A DNA stretch of 64,000 nucleotides from Stutzerimonas stutzeri (GCA_019056435.1 CP077641.1:1-64000), one strand, 5' to 3'; positions 27,863 to 36,955 are shown, numbered from the stretch's first letter. Numbers and translations are program-made. The notes: generated from the letters alone by a model not told the origin.

Positions 27863-29032
27863 TCATGCCGGTGTCGGCTGGGTTTGCATGACCGCCCGAT
27901 ACCAGCCGTGGAAGTGCTGCATGCCCTCCTCCAACGGCACCTGGTACGGCCCGCGGTCATCTTCGCCACGGCGGTAGAGCGCGCGGCGGCCGGCGTCGGT
28001 GCGCTCGGCGATCTCGTCGTCCTCCAGGGCGGTCTCCAGGTAGGCGGCACGATGCGCCTCGCACAGCTCGCGGTTGGTCTGGCGCAGCTCGGCGGGGTAA
28101 TAGAACTCGATGACGTTGAGCGTCTCGTGGACGCCCTGCGGGTACAGCGTCGACAGCACCAGCGCGTGCGGAAAGACCTCGATCATGTGGGTCGGGTAGT
28201 AGCTGGCCCAGATCGCGCCGAAGTCCGGCGAGCGGCCGCCGAAATGCGCCATCAGCCCCTCATGCCATGCGCGGTAGGCCTCGGTGCCGGCACGCGCGAG
28301 GTTGGGCGCCACCGCGATGCGCTGCAGGCTGTACCAGTCGCCGTATTCCCAGCTCAGCCCGCCGCTGTGCACGTAGCGGCGCAGGCCGGGATGGAAGGAG
28401 GCGATGTGGTAGTCGTCGTTGTAGATTTCGATGAAGGTTTTCCAATTGCAGTGGCAGGGGTGCGCCTCGACGTGGTCGAGCTCGTAGTCGGCGAAGTCCA
28501 TCTCCGGGCGATCGAACAGCGGGCCGATGTCAGCGGCAGGATCGCGTTCACCCTCGAAGAGAAAGCCGCCCACGTTGAACAGCGGGTAGCGCGGCAGGTT
28601 GCGGCAGGGCCGCTCGGGAAACTTCGGCGCGCCGACGATCAGGCCCTGGCTGTCGTAGGTCCAGGCGTGCAGCGGGCAGAGAATGCGCCCGCCAGTGGCG
28701 CGCAGGTTGCCGCGGCGAATGGCGCAGGGGTCGCTGTCGAGGCTGTGGTCGCCGAGCATCAACGCCTGGCGATGCCGGCAGACGTTGGAGATCAGCTCGA
28801 CGCCGTTTTCGTTGCGCACGAGGATGCGGCTGTGCGCGTCCTGCGGCAGCGCGTACCAGTCGCCGGGGCTCGGGACCATCTTCTCGTGGCCGACATAGCG
28901 CGCGCTGCGACGGAAGATCAGCGCCTGCTCGCGTTCGTAGATCGCCGGGTCGCAGTAATCACGCACGGTAAGCTGCGGCAGATCGTCGGCCAGGCGCATG
29001 GGCGGTTCGGACAGTCTGTTGGGGTTGAACAT
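27863..29032 (-). CDS. alcE: Rieske non-heme iron oxygenase, AlcE-like, siderophore biosynthesis
   Basis: The 389-residue protein begins MFNPNRLSEPPMRLADDLPQ, chosen because AAGGAG precedes this ATG. The Rieske cluster ligands are C85 and H87 (NVCRHRQA) and C119 and H122 (RILCPLHAW), with an unusually long 31-residue interval. The mononuclear iron site is NDDYHIASFHPG, with histidines near 209 and 214. AlcE of the Bordetella alcaligin cluster is a Rieske protein, and related enzymes have been reported as putrescine C-hydroxylases. Here it sits 105 bases after the NIS synthetase within an alcABC-like operon. The predicted role is to add the backbone hydroxyl that distinguishes alcaligin from putrebactin. 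Confidence 0.82.
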   Translation of the reverse strand: MFNPNRLSEPPMRLADDLPQLTVRDYCDPAIYEREQALIFRRSARYVGHEKMVPSPGDWYALPQDAHSRILVRNENGVELISNVCRHRQALMLGDHSLDSDPCAIRRGNLRATGGRILCPLHAWTYDSQGLIVGAPKFPERPCRNLPRYPLFNVGGFLFEGERDPAADIGPLFDRPEMDFADYELDHVEAHPCHCNWKTFIEIYNDDYHIASFHPGLRRYVHSGGLSWEYGDWYSLQRIAVAPNLARAGTEAYRAWHEGLMAHFGGRSPDFGAIWASYYPTHMIEVFPHALVLSTLYPQGVHETLNVIEFYYPAELRQTNRELCEAHRAAYLETALEDDEIAERTDAGRRALYRRGEDDRGPYQVPLEEGMQHFHGWYRAVMQTQPTPA

Positions 29033-29137
29033 GCAAGGCTCCTTGATGCGGGCCCGGCGCACCGCGTTCGATCGAACGCGGGCGGCTGGGCCGGCATGGG
29101 CTTCTCGAGTTCGCCGGCGCAGGGCCGGTCGCAGGGG

Positions 29138-31000
29138 CTACACCGTCAGCGCGGATTCACTGCTGGTTTCGCGCCGCTGCCGGGCCGGCCCGTACGGCGC
29201 CACCGGGTTGTCCAGCGGGTCGGCCATGATCAGGCTGCCGGCCGGGTTAGCCAGGTCGACCATCTGCAGGTTGTTCTTCAGCTGCAGCCGGTTGAGGCAC
29301 GAGTGCAGGAAGGTCGGCGCGAAGAAGTCGTAGCGCGCGAAGCGCTCGGCCAGTTCGGGATGGCTGCGCTGGTAATCGAGTACCGACTCGGCGACGGTGC
29401 GCCAGAACAGCGTTTCTTCCAGCGCGCCGCTGTCGTCGAGCAGCTGGGCCATGTGGCGGAACACGCCGTCGAAGATGTCGATGAAGATGCCGAGGATCTT
29501 GAAGTCCTCCGGCACGTCGACCGCCAGGCGCTCGAGCCCTTCGGGCATCTTCGCGTCCTTGTCGAGAATGGCCGACTCCTCGGCGATGTCCTTCATGAAC
29601 ACTCGCGTCGGCACGTGGCCTTCGAGCACCAGGATGAGGTTCTCGCCGTGGGGCATGAACACCAGGTAATGCGCATAGAAGCAGTGCACCACCGGGATCA
29701 GGAAGGCCTCGAGATAACGCCGCAGCCAGGCCGTCGCGGTGAGCCCCGAACGGCGGATCAGCTCGGGCAGCAGCGGCGCGCCTTGCGGGTCGACATGCAG
29801 CAGCGCGGCCATGGTCATCAGCCGCTCGCCGGGTTGCAGCCGCGGGATCGGGCTTTCGCGCCAGAGCGCCGAGAGCATTTTTTTGTAGGGACTATCGGTT
29901 TCCAGCGCCGCCTCGTAGTAGCGGTTGCGATAGCCGACCGAAGCCACCTCGCGCAGGATGCCGAAGCCGTGGGCCTGCAACACCGGGTCGGCGCTGATCA
30001 GGGCGTCGAGGTAGGCGTTGATCGCCGGCGTACCGGCCATGTAGTACGGCGACAGCCCACGCATGAAGCCCATGTTGAGCACCGACAGGGAGGTCTTCAC
30101 GTAGCAGCGCTCGGGCGCGGACAGGTTGAAGTAGGTGCGTACCGACTGCTGCGCGCAGTAGCGATCCTCGCTGAGCCCGAGCGGCACGATGCGGCGCTCG
30201 GCGACATCGGCGGCGAACATGATCGACAGCTTGTTGAACCACTGCCAGGGATGCGCCGGCATGAACAGGTAGCTGGCCGGGTCCAGCCCCTCCCCGGCCA
30301 GCTGCTGGCGGAACGAGATGAGGTGCTCATCGCCCAGTTCCTGACGCAGCAGGGCTTCATGGTCGAGCCCGGGCACGGCGGCGAAGTGCGCGTTGTCCCG
30401 GTGCACCGCCAGCCAGACGATGGCGAACCGGCCGCCGGTTTCCGGCGCGTAGGCGTGGTAGTCGAGCGCGTCGAAGCCCAGCCGTCCGTTGTTGGCGACG
30501 AAGCCGGGATGGCCTTCGATCATTGCCGCCTCGAGCGTCTGGTAGTCGGCATCGGCCAGCTCGGCGCTGCTCAGCCCCGGGCGCGAATGCTTGTAAGCGG
30601 CGCCATAGAGCGTGCTGCTGATCTCGTCGAGGTACACCGGCAGCTTGTCGGCAGGAATGCCCAGGGTGCGCTTGAAGTCGATGACGAAGGTCAGCGCATC
30701 GAGCGGCTGCAGCTGGCCGTCCAGCTCGCGTTCGATGCTGGCGGCGTCCACATGCCAGTGGCGCAGCGCCATGCGCCGGGCCTTGAAGCGGTAGCGGCAA
30801 CCGGGCGTGTCGGCAGCCAGCTCGTAGCGGTTCCAGGCCCCGGCCGCGTCCTCATCCAGGCGCGACGGCGCGAACATCTGCTCATGGGCGAACTCGGCGA
30901 TGGCCTTGCGCACCAGCAGCCGGTTGACCTTGCGCCAGACGTCGGGGTGCAGATGCGTGACCGCCGATGCGGGGCGATCGAGACTCGGGGACATCGTCAT
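29138..31000 (-). CDS. alcC: NIS siderophore synthetase, IucA/IucC family, AlcC-like
   Basis: The 620-residue NRPS-independent siderophore synthetase has family motifs including HPGFVANNGRLGFD, FMPAHPWQW, SVRTYFNLSAP, CYVKTSLSVLNMGFMRGLSP, YLVFMPHGENLILVLEGH and TRVFMKDI. Length matches AlcC, DesD and PubC, which join and cyclise N-hydroxy-N-succinyl diamines using ATP. The start at 31000 overlaps the acyltransferase stop as ATGA, with GGAGGAAC upstream. Placed after alcA- and alcB-like genes, it should perform the amide-forming and macrocyclising steps. Confidence 0.9.
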   Translation of the reverse strand: MTMSPSLDRPASAVTHLHPDVWRKVNRLLVRKAIAEFAHEQMFAPSRLDEDAAGAWNRYELAADTPGCRYRFKARRMALRHWHVDAASIERELDGQLQPLDALTFVIDFKRTLGIPADKLPVYLDEISSTLYGAAYKHSRPGLSSAELADADYQTLEAAMIEGHPGFVANNGRLGFDALDYHAYAPETGGRFAIVWLAVHRDNAHFAAVPGLDHEALLRQELGDEHLISFRQQLAGEGLDPASYLFMPAHPWQWFNKLSIMFAADVAERRIVPLGLSEDRYCAQQSVRTYFNLSAPERCYVKTSLSVLNMGFMRGLSPYYMAGTPAINAYLDALISADPVLQAHGFGILREVASVGYRNRYYEAALETDSPYKKMLSALWRESPIPRLQPGERLMTMAALLHVDPQGAPLLPELIRRSGLTATAWLRRYLEAFLIPVVHCFYAHYLVFMPHGENLILVLEGHVPTRVFMKDIAEESAILDKDAKMPEGLERLAVDVPEDFKILGIFIDIFDGVFRHMAQLLDDSGALEETLFWRTVAESVLDYQRSHPELAERFARYDFFAPTFLHSCLNRLQLKNNLQMVDLANPAGSLIMADPLDNPVAPYGPARQRRETSSESALTV

Positions 31001-31572
31001 GGGGCCTGTTCCTCCAGTGAGTGAGCGAAATCGTGGGGCGTGCAGAACGCCAGCCGAGCGGTCTTGCCCGGCAGCTGGACGGTGCCGGCGTCGACGAAGC
31101 CGACCAGCCGGTTGAGGCGGTGTACCCGTTCGTTGCGCGCATCCGGCTCGACCACCACCCGCTCGGCGCCGAGCGCATCGAAGAGGAAGGCCATGACGGT
31201 GCGCAGCACGTCGCGGGTGTAATGGCGGATCGGCCGCTGGGCCGGACCGACGAAGAAATGCATGCCGATATCGCCGGGCTGCACCGGGTAGCAGTCGCCG
31301 AGCGGGTCGCGGCGCGGGTCGTAGCACTCCATGACGAACGCCGGGCGACCTTCATGAAAGCCCAGATAGGCCTGCAGGCCATGGCCCGCGGCATCGCGAT
31401 AGAAGTCGGCTGTCGCCTCGACGCTCATGTTCTGCATGTTCCAGAAATGCGCGTAGTCCATCTGGTACCAGGGCTGGATGATCGCGATGTCTTCATCGAG
31501 GCGCAGCGGGCGCAGGCCGAAGGCCGGGTTGAGCGCGGCACGGTTGTCCGCCGGGGTGATCAGTTCAGGCAT
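30997..31572 (-). CDS. alcB: Siderophore acyltransferase, GNAT family, AlcB-like
   Basis: The 191-residue protein is of the IucB/AlcB/MbtK acyltransferase type: IIQPWYQMDYAHFWNMQNMS, GRPAFVMECYDPRRDPL, GDIGMHFFVGPAQRPIRHYT, GAERVVVEPDARNERVHRL and NRLVGF. AlcB-type enzymes transfer a succinyl group from succinyl-CoA to the N-hydroxylated diamine. It overlaps the exporter gene upstream by eight bases and the synthetase gene downstream by four, so all are made from one message. Confidence 0.88.
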   Translation of the reverse strand: MPELITPADNRAALNPAFGLRPLRLDEDIAIIQPWYQMDYAHFWNMQNMSVEATADFYRDAAGHGLQAYLGFHEGRPAFVMECYDPRRDPLGDCYPVQPGDIGMHFFVGPAQRPIRHYTRDVLRTVMAFLFDALGAERVVVEPDARNERVHRLNRLVGFVDAGTVQLPGKTARLAFCTPHDFAHSLEEQAP

Positions 31573-32761
31573 GGCAGGCCTCCGCCGGCGTGCGATGGCG
31601 GCGGTCGACCCCGAACCAGCCGCGGTCGATGGCGGCAGTCAGCAGCATGCCGGCCGCCGCGATGGCGAAGCTGGCCGGCACGCCGACCCAATCGACCAGG
31701 TAGCCGGCACTGAACGACGAGAGCAGCACGCCGAGGTTCTGGAAGAAGTTGGTCACGCCGAAATCGCGCGCATACATCGGCGGTGTGCTGACCTTGAACA
31801 GCGTGACCTCGAGCTTGACGATCACCTGGTACAGCGCCCAGCCGTACAGACAGCGACCCAGCACGATCAACCACAGGGATTCGCTCGCCTGCAGGGCCAG
31901 CCCCACCGCGCCGAGCAGCAGGTTGAGCAGGGTGTGGTCCACCCAGCGCGGCTGGCTCGCCATGCGGTGGCGCAGCGCCAGGGCGACCAGTGCGACGATG
32001 CCGGGAATGGCGAACACCACGCCGGTCAGCATCTGCTCGGAAATCCCGGTGCGTGCTTCCCAGTACACCGTGAAGAACGGCCGCACCAGGTAGGCGCTGA
32101 AGTCGAACAGGAACATCAGCAGGCTCAGCTTGAGCAGCGCCGAGAGTGCCTCGGGTGTGCGTCGCGGGGCCGGTGCGGCGCGTTCGGCCGCATCCTCGGA
32201 CAGCACGCGCACCACCCGCCCGCTGCGGATCAGGTAGGTGCACAGGCCGAACTGGGCCAGATCGCCCGCCGCCATCAGCGCCACGCAGAAACGCGGGCCG
32301 AATTCCTGCAGCGCCAGCCCACCCACCGCGGCGCCAAAGATGGCACCGATGTGAATCACCACCGACAGCAGCCCGATGGTCACGCTGTGCCGGTCGGCCG
32401 GCTCCAGGCGCATTAGGTAGGGGAACATCAGCAGGTAGCTGGCCTTGGTCATGAACATCAGCATGGTCAGCAGCCAGTACGCCTCGACCGTCGGCGCCCA
32501 GATCGCCAGCAGGCAGAAACCGGTGGCGGCCAGCTGCGTCCAGGCCAGCAGATGCATGGTCTCGACGTGCCGCGCCACACGGGCCCAGACCGGCAACATG
32601 CACATCACCGCGATGGAGATGGCGGCGATGTAGGCGCCCACGTGTACCGAGCTGGTCAGGCCATAGCGGAGCTCGAAGAACTGGGGGTAGAAGGCGATGA
32701 GGATCGAGTCGCTGATCACGCCGAAGGCGGACATGATCAGGATGGTGGTACGCAGCGTCAC
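31565..32761 (-). CDS. MFS transporter, probable siderophore exporter (AlcS-like)
   Basis: The 398-residue protein has about 12 hydrophobic segments of a major facilitator (TILIMSAFGVISDSILIAFY, AYIAAISIAVMCMLPVWARV, LLTMLMFMTKASYLLMFPYL and so on). It sits between the alcA- and alcB-like genes with short overlaps on both sides. In Bordetella the MFS protein AlcS exports alcaligin (established knowledge), so the same task is inferred here. No drug-specific motif was noted. Confidence 0.8.
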   Translation of the reverse strand: MTLRTTILIMSAFGVISDSILIAFYPQFFELRYGLTSSVHVGAYIAAISIAVMCMLPVWARVARHVETMHLLAWTQLAATGFCLLAIWAPTVEAYWLLTMLMFMTKASYLLMFPYLMRLEPADRHSVTIGLLSVVIHIGAIFGAAVGGLALQEFGPRFCVALMAAGDLAQFGLCTYLIRSGRVVRVLSEDAAERAAPAPRRTPEALSALLKLSLLMFLFDFSAYLVRPFFTVYWEARTGISEQMLTGVVFAIPGIVALVALALRHRMASQPRWVDHTLLNLLLGAVGLALQASESLWLIVLGRCLYGWALYQVIVKLEVTLFKVSTPPMYARDFGVTNFFQNLGVLLSSFSAGYLVDWVGVPASFAIAAAGMLLTAAIDRGWFGVDRRHRTPAEACHA

Positions 32762-34092
32762 GAGCCGACGGCCTCCCGCTCCAGCGCGACGAAGCCGCTG
32801 TCCTCGCCCGGTACGAACTCCTGGAACGCGGTGCGCGGCTCGCTCGGGTAGTGATCATGGCCGGTCAGTTCGGCCAGCAAGCGGCTGTTGCGGTGACACG
32901 CCAGGCCCAGGTCGGGGTTGGTCAGCCCGTGGCTCTGCAAGCCGACGTTCTGCACATAGATTTCCTGGTTCAGGTGGTCCACCGCCCAGCGCCTGGACGG
33001 GACGTACTGGCCCGCGCCATTCCAACGGATGCGGTCCCGGATGCCGTCGACGAAGGCCGGCACCTGATAGCGATAACCGGTGGCGAAGACCACGGCATCG
33101 ACGCGGTGGCGGTAGCGCCGGCCGAGTTGGGTGTGGTGAAAATCCAGCTCCCAGCCACGACCGTCCGGGGCGCGGCGGCAGCCGTCCAGCGCCATGCAGG
33201 TCAGCAGGTGCGTCGGCGGCGCGTCGCGGTGGCGGCGCTCGTCGAGCAGCGCGTAGAGGCGTTCGATCAGTGACTGGTTGATGCCGTTGTAGATGCTGCG
33301 CTGGTCATCGAGCACTTCGGCCTTGGTCGCCGAATCGAGGTCATAGAAGTAGTCGCCGTATTCGGGGGTGATGAGTTCGAGGGTGAGCTTGGCGTCTTCC
33401 ATCTGGAAGAAACGCGGCGCACGGGTGACCCAGTTGAGTGTGTAGCCGTGGCGCTCGGATGCCTGCAGCAGATCGTGATAGACCTCCGCCCCGCTCTGCC
33501 CGCTGCCGATCACCGTGATGCTGCGCCCGGCCTGCAAACGTGCGCGCGCGGCGAGGTAGCCGCTGCTATGCACCAGTTGCGCCTGGTCGTGCACGGTGCA
33601 GCCATCCGGAAAGCGCGGCACGCCGCCGATGCCGATCACCAGCTTGCGCGCCTGGTAGCCGAACGACGCGCCGTCAGCCGTCTGGCCGGCGACGTGATAC
33701 AGGCCGGTCTGCGCATCGTGGTGGATGGCACGCACCTCGTGGCCGCAGCGCAGGTTGTCCAGGCGCGACGCGGCCCAGCGGCAGTAGCGGTCGAACTCCT
33801 GACGGTCGAGGTACCAGTTTTCGCGGATGTAATAGGTGTAGAGCCGGCCCTGCTGCTTGCAGTAGTTGAGGTAGCTGAACGGGCTGGTGGGATCGGCCAT
33901 CGAGACCAGATCGGCGAGAAACGGGTTCTGCAGCGTGGTGCCGTCGAGCAGCATCCCCGGGTGCCAGCTGAACGCCGGCTTGCGTTCGAGAAACAGGCTG
34001 CGCACGCCGGGCAATGGCGCCGTCAGGCACGCCAGCCCGAGATTGCAGGGGCCAACGCCAATCGCGATGAAGTCGTAGGGCGACTCGGTCAT
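32758..34092 (-). CDS. alcA: Diamine/lysine/ornithine N-monooxygenase, AlcA-like
   Basis: The 444-residue flavin-dependent N-hydroxylase has an FAD loop at the N-terminus (FIAIGVGPCNLGLACL), the family segment FSWHPGMLLDGTTLQNPFLA, DLVSMADPTSPFSYLNY, an NADPH loop VIGSGQSGAEVYHDLL and the C-terminal ATGYRYQVP. Such enzymes start hydroxamate siderophore synthesis by N-hydroxylating putrescine, cadaverine, lysine or ornithine. With an AlcE-like partner, putrescine is the best guess. It is the first gene of the operon, 46 bases from the Fur box. Confidence 0.9.
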   Translation of the reverse strand: MTESPYDFIAIGVGPCNLGLACLTAPLPGVRSLFLERKPAFSWHPGMLLDGTTLQNPFLADLVSMADPTSPFSYLNYCKQQGRLYTYYIRENWYLDRQEFDRYCRWAASRLDNLRCGHEVRAIHHDAQTGLYHVAGQTADGASFGYQARKLVIGIGGVPRFPDGCTVHDQAQLVHSSGYLAARARLQAGRSITVIGSGQSGAEVYHDLLQASERHGYTLNWVTRAPRFFQMEDAKLTLELITPEYGDYFYDLDSATKAEVLDDQRSIYNGINQSLIERLYALLDERRHRDAPPTHLLTCMALDGCRRAPDGRGWELDFHHTQLGRRYRHRVDAVVFATGYRYQVPAFVDGIRDRIRWNGAGQYVPSRRWAVDHLNQEIYVQNVGLQSHGLTNPDLGLACHRNSRLLAELTGHDHYPSEPRTAFQEFVPGEDSGFVALEREAVGS

Positions 34093-34137
34093 CGGTCGTC
34101 ATCTCCGCTCAACCATTCAGGGTCAACGGAGGCTAGA

Positions 34138-34174
34138 CTTAATGAGAATCATTGTCAAAGGTCAATGTTTATCA
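34138..34174 (-). promoter_or_regulatory. Fur box and promoter of the siderophore biosynthesis operon
   Basis: The 19-mer at 34138-34156 ends in AATGAGAATCATTGTC and matches the Fur consensus at about 15 of 19 positions. On the minus strand it lies within the spacer of TTGACC (-35) and TTAAGT (-10), 17 bases apart, so Fur binding would block RNA polymerase. A second weaker half-site (GTTTATCATGAC) is adjacent at 34167-34178. Iron repression of alcA onwards is therefore expected. Confidence 0.75.
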
Positions 34175-34223
34175 TGACGCTTTGCCAGCATGATCTTCCG
34201 CGTGGCCCGTACGGCCCGGACGC

Positions 34224-35471
34224 CTATCCGACGTCGGCCAGCGGCATGGGCCGTCCCAGCAGGTACCCCTGCGCCTTGCTGACTTGCAACTCGCGAAGGA
34301 TGTCCAGCTCGGCTTCCGTTTCCACGCATTCGGCGACGATCTTGCTGCCGGTTTCCTGTCCGAAGCGGATCAGTGCCGAGGCCAGCGCACGGCAGTCGCG
34401 GTTGCTGTCGATGTCGCGGATCAGGCTGCCATCGAGCTTGATGACGTCCGGTTTGAGCTTGAGGATGTGGCGAAAACTGGCATAGCCGGCCCCGGCGTCA
34501 TCCACCGCCAGCTTCAAGCCCCGGGCACGCATCGGCTCGAGGGTTTGTGCGATGAGGCCGTAGTCGCGCACCGAGGCGTGCTCGGTCACCTCGAGCATCA
34601 GGCGTTCGAGCGGCTGGTCTTGCAACAACTGCCCCACCGCGCCACCGATGATGGTGTCCGGCGAGACGTTCAGCGACAGGTAGCGATCCGCGCGGATGTC
34701 GGCCAGGCCTCTGAGTGCCTGGGCGACCAGGGCGATCTCCAGCTCGCACTGCAGGCCGACCTTTTCCGCCTCGTTGAACCAGTGCTCCGGGCTGCGCAAC
34801 GGACGGCCCGCGAAGCGCGCCAGCGCCTCGTAGCCGACCACCTCGTTATGCATCAGGTTGACGATCGGCTGGTAGACCACCTCATAGGCCCGCTCGTCGA
34901 GCACGCCGCGGATGCGGACGGTTCTCTCGTCGCGCTCGCGCTGTTCGCTGGACTGGGTTTCCAACAAACGCCCGGCGAAATCGGCGAACAGCCGCAAGGT
35001 GTCGAGATCGCGCTCGTTAAGGGTCTCGTCGGGCTTGGCGCTGAAACAGCAGAACGTTCCGTACAGCCGTCCATCGCTGAAACGGATCGGCACGCTGATG
35101 TAGGAGCCGATGGCGAGGATCGCCGTGATCGGCAGGCTCGCCGCCTCTGGCAACCGGCTGGTGTCTGGGATGAGCGGCGGTAACCGCCCATCGATGACCC
35201 GCTGGCAATAACTGTCCGAGAGCGGATCGGCACCTCCCACGCAGATCGGCAGAGGATCGCTGCGACCGTCTACATGACGGAACACCCGCAACCCCTGCAC
35301 CACCTCCGCCACGAAGGCGACGTCCATATCCAGGTGCGAGCGGACCGAGCGCAGCGCCTCGCAGAGCATGTCGCCCACCGAATGACCGGCGGATTCGATA
35401 TTGCGCAGCATCGCGGCCGGATCGCCGGCCGTTTCGAACACCTCGGGGCCCAGCCGAACGTTCTGAAGCAT
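34224..35471 (-). CDS. GAF-EAL domain cyclic-di-GMP phosphodiesterase
   Basis: The 415-residue cytoplasmic protein starts MLQNVRLGPEVFETAGDPAA; the ATG at 35471 is preferred over a GTG two codons upstream because GGAGG is five bases before it. Residues 30-165 form a GAF sensor (VAFVAEVVQGLRVFRHVDG, YISVPIRFSDGRLYGTFCC). The C-terminal EAL domain keeps the catalytic set: YEALARF, SLNVSPDTI, LEVTEHA, LAVDDAGAGYASF (DDFGTG in most members), IKLDGSLIRD, AECVETEAE and QGYLLGRPMP. It should hydrolyse c-di-GMP to pGpG. The signal sensed by GAF is unknown. Confidence 0.88.
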   Translation of the reverse strand: MLQNVRLGPEVFETAGDPAAMLRNIESAGHSVGDMLCEALRSVRSHLDMDVAFVAEVVQGLRVFRHVDGRSDPLPICVGGADPLSDSYCQRVIDGRLPPLIPDTSRLPEAASLPITAILAIGSYISVPIRFSDGRLYGTFCCFSAKPDETLNERDLDTLRLFADFAGRLLETQSSEQRERDERTVRIRGVLDERAYEVVYQPIVNLMHNEVVGYEALARFAGRPLRSPEHWFNEAEKVGLQCELEIALVAQALRGLADIRADRYLSLNVSPDTIIGGAVGQLLQDQPLERLMLEVTEHASVRDYGLIAQTLEPMRARGLKLAVDDAGAGYASFRHILKLKPDVIKLDGSLIRDIDSNRDCRALASALIRFGQETGSKIVAECVETEAELDILRELQVSKAQGYLLGRPMPLADVG

Positions 35472-35691
35472 CCACACCTCCGGTGAAAAGCGCCGTTTCG
35501 CATCGACGGCTGATGGCTGACCACCCGCGCCCAGCGGCAGACGGGCCTCTCAGCAGTGTCGTCGGTTTCCCTGGTGCTGGCGTCCTAACGGACGACCGGT
35601 CGTCGCTGAGTCTGACCACATCGGCACATCCCGCTGTACTGACCGATGGCAACCGTCGGCCAGACCGCCCGCCTTCTCCTGTCCGCCGGGT
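35472..35691. other. Non-coding upstream region between divergent EAL and TAXI genes
   Basis: Together with the promoter at 35692-35721, a gap of about 320 bases separates the divergent genes. No coding sequence is supportable. The left part must hold the promoter of the GAF-EAL gene, but no clear boxes were picked. Confidence 0.35.
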
Positions 35692-35721
35692 TTGACAGAT
35701 GACGCCGGGGATTCCTAGTAT
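35692..35721 (+). promoter_or_regulatory. Putative sigma-70 promoter for the TRAP-TAXI operon
   Basis: A perfect TTGACA at 35692-35697 is followed after 18 bases by TAGTAT at 35716-35721, 71 bases before the start codon at 35792. The fit to a sigma-70 promoter is good and no other candidate in the gap is better. Confidence 0.55.
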
Positions 35722-35791
35722 CGGTCACAGATGCAAAACTCAGTACCGCACTGCAAAACAATAAGAGGCTTTCCAAAGCCGAGGAGTGAAC

Positions 35792-36955
35792 ATGCGTCGC
35801 CTTGCCCGTCCTTTCCTGATTGCATCCCTACCTGTCTGCCTGAGCCTCGCGACGACCCTCGAGGCAAGAGAGATCGAACTCCCCCGAACCATGGCCTGGA
35901 CCGCCTATGGCACCAACTCCAGCGGTTACGCGCAGGCGGTCGCCATTGGCGGCATGCTGCAGAAGGAGTACGGGACGTCGGTGCGCGTCCTGCCGGGCGA
36001 CAACGACGTCTCGCGCATGACCCCGCTGAAGAACGGCCGCGTGCAGCTCTGTGCCTGCGGCATCGCCAGCTACTACGGCGCCGAAGGCGTGCTGATGTTC
36101 GCCAACCGCGATTGGGGCCCGCAGCCGCTGCGGGTGCTGACCACCTCCAGCGCCACCTTCGCCCTGTCGCTGGCGGTGGCCGGCGACCTCGGCGTGAAGA
36201 CCCCGGCGGATCTCAAGGGCAAGCGCATCGCCTATATCCGCGGTGACGACGCGCTAAACAAGGGCACCGAGGCCTTTCTCGCCTTCGGCGGCCTGACCTG
36301 GGACGACGTGACCCGCGTGGATTACCCCGGCTACGCCCGCTCGTTCGACGGCATCATCGCCGGCGACGTGGATGCCTCCTTCACCACCACCGTCACCCCG
36401 CCCGCCCAGCAGCTGGCCAGCAGCCCGCGCGGCGTGACCTGGCCGGTGCTGGACCCGAACGATGAGGCCGGCTGGCAACGGATGAAAGCCGTGGCGCCTT
36501 ATTTCCAGCCGCTGAAAGCCACCTCGGGCGCCGGCGGCATTTCGCCGGACACCCCGGTCGATAGCGCGAGCTACCCCTACCCCATCGTCGTCGCCAACGC
36601 CGACCTCGACGACAACACCGCCTACGGCCTGGTCAAGGCCTTGCAGGACCACTACGACAGCTACAAGGACAGCGCCCCCGGCGCTGCGGGTTATGCCGCC
36701 GACAACCAGGACATGACCTGGGTGGTGCCGTTCCATGACGCCGTGGTCGAGTACTACAAGGAAATCGGCACCTGGACCGACGAGATGCAGGCCCACCAGG
36801 ACCAGTTGATCAAGCGCCAGAACCTGCTGCTCGACACCTGGAAGACCTTCACGGCTGGCGACACGCCCGATGACGAAGAAGCCTTTGCCGCGGCCTGGAT
36901 GAAGACGCGCGCCGCCGCGCTGACCGAGGCCGGCTTCACGCCTGTCTTCGAGTAA
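35792..36955 (+). CDS. TRAP transporter substrate receptor, TAXI family
   Basis: The 387-residue periplasmic protein starts MRRLARPFLIASLPVCLSLA (signal peptide, cleavage near LEA), with GAGGAG five bases upstream of the ATG. TAXI features are TMAWTAYGTNSSGYAQAVAI, VRVLPGDNDVSRMTPLKNGR, GIASYYGAEGVLMF, LKGKRIAYIRGDDALNKG and FDGIIAGDVDASFT. Known TAXI receptors bind organic acids such as glutamate or 2-oxoglutarate; the ligand here is unknown. The fused permease gene follows after 79 bases. Confidence 0.88.
   Translation: MRRLARPFLIASLPVCLSLATTLEAREIELPRTMAWTAYGTNSSGYAQAVAIGGMLQKEYGTSVRVLPGDNDVSRMTPLKNGRVQLCACGIASYYGAEGVLMFANRDWGPQPLRVLTTSSATFALSLAVAGDLGVKTPADLKGKRIAYIRGDDALNKGTEAFLAFGGLTWDDVTRVDYPGYARSFDGIIAGDVDASFTTTVTPPAQQLASSPRGVTWPVLDPNDEAGWQRMKAVAPYFQPLKATSGAGGISPDTPVDSASYPYPIVVANADLDDNTAYGLVKALQDHYDSYKDSAPGAAGYAADNQDMTWVVPFHDAVVEYYKEIGTWTDEMQAHQDQLIKRQNLLLDTWKTFTAGDTPDDEEAFAAAWMKTRAAALTEAGFTPVFE

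Noticed and set aside
27797..31024. A 1075-codon open frame on the plus strand
   Set aside because: It lies antisense to the receptor, Rieske and NIS synthetase genes, which have clear family motifs; its composition is that of a third-position GC artefact.
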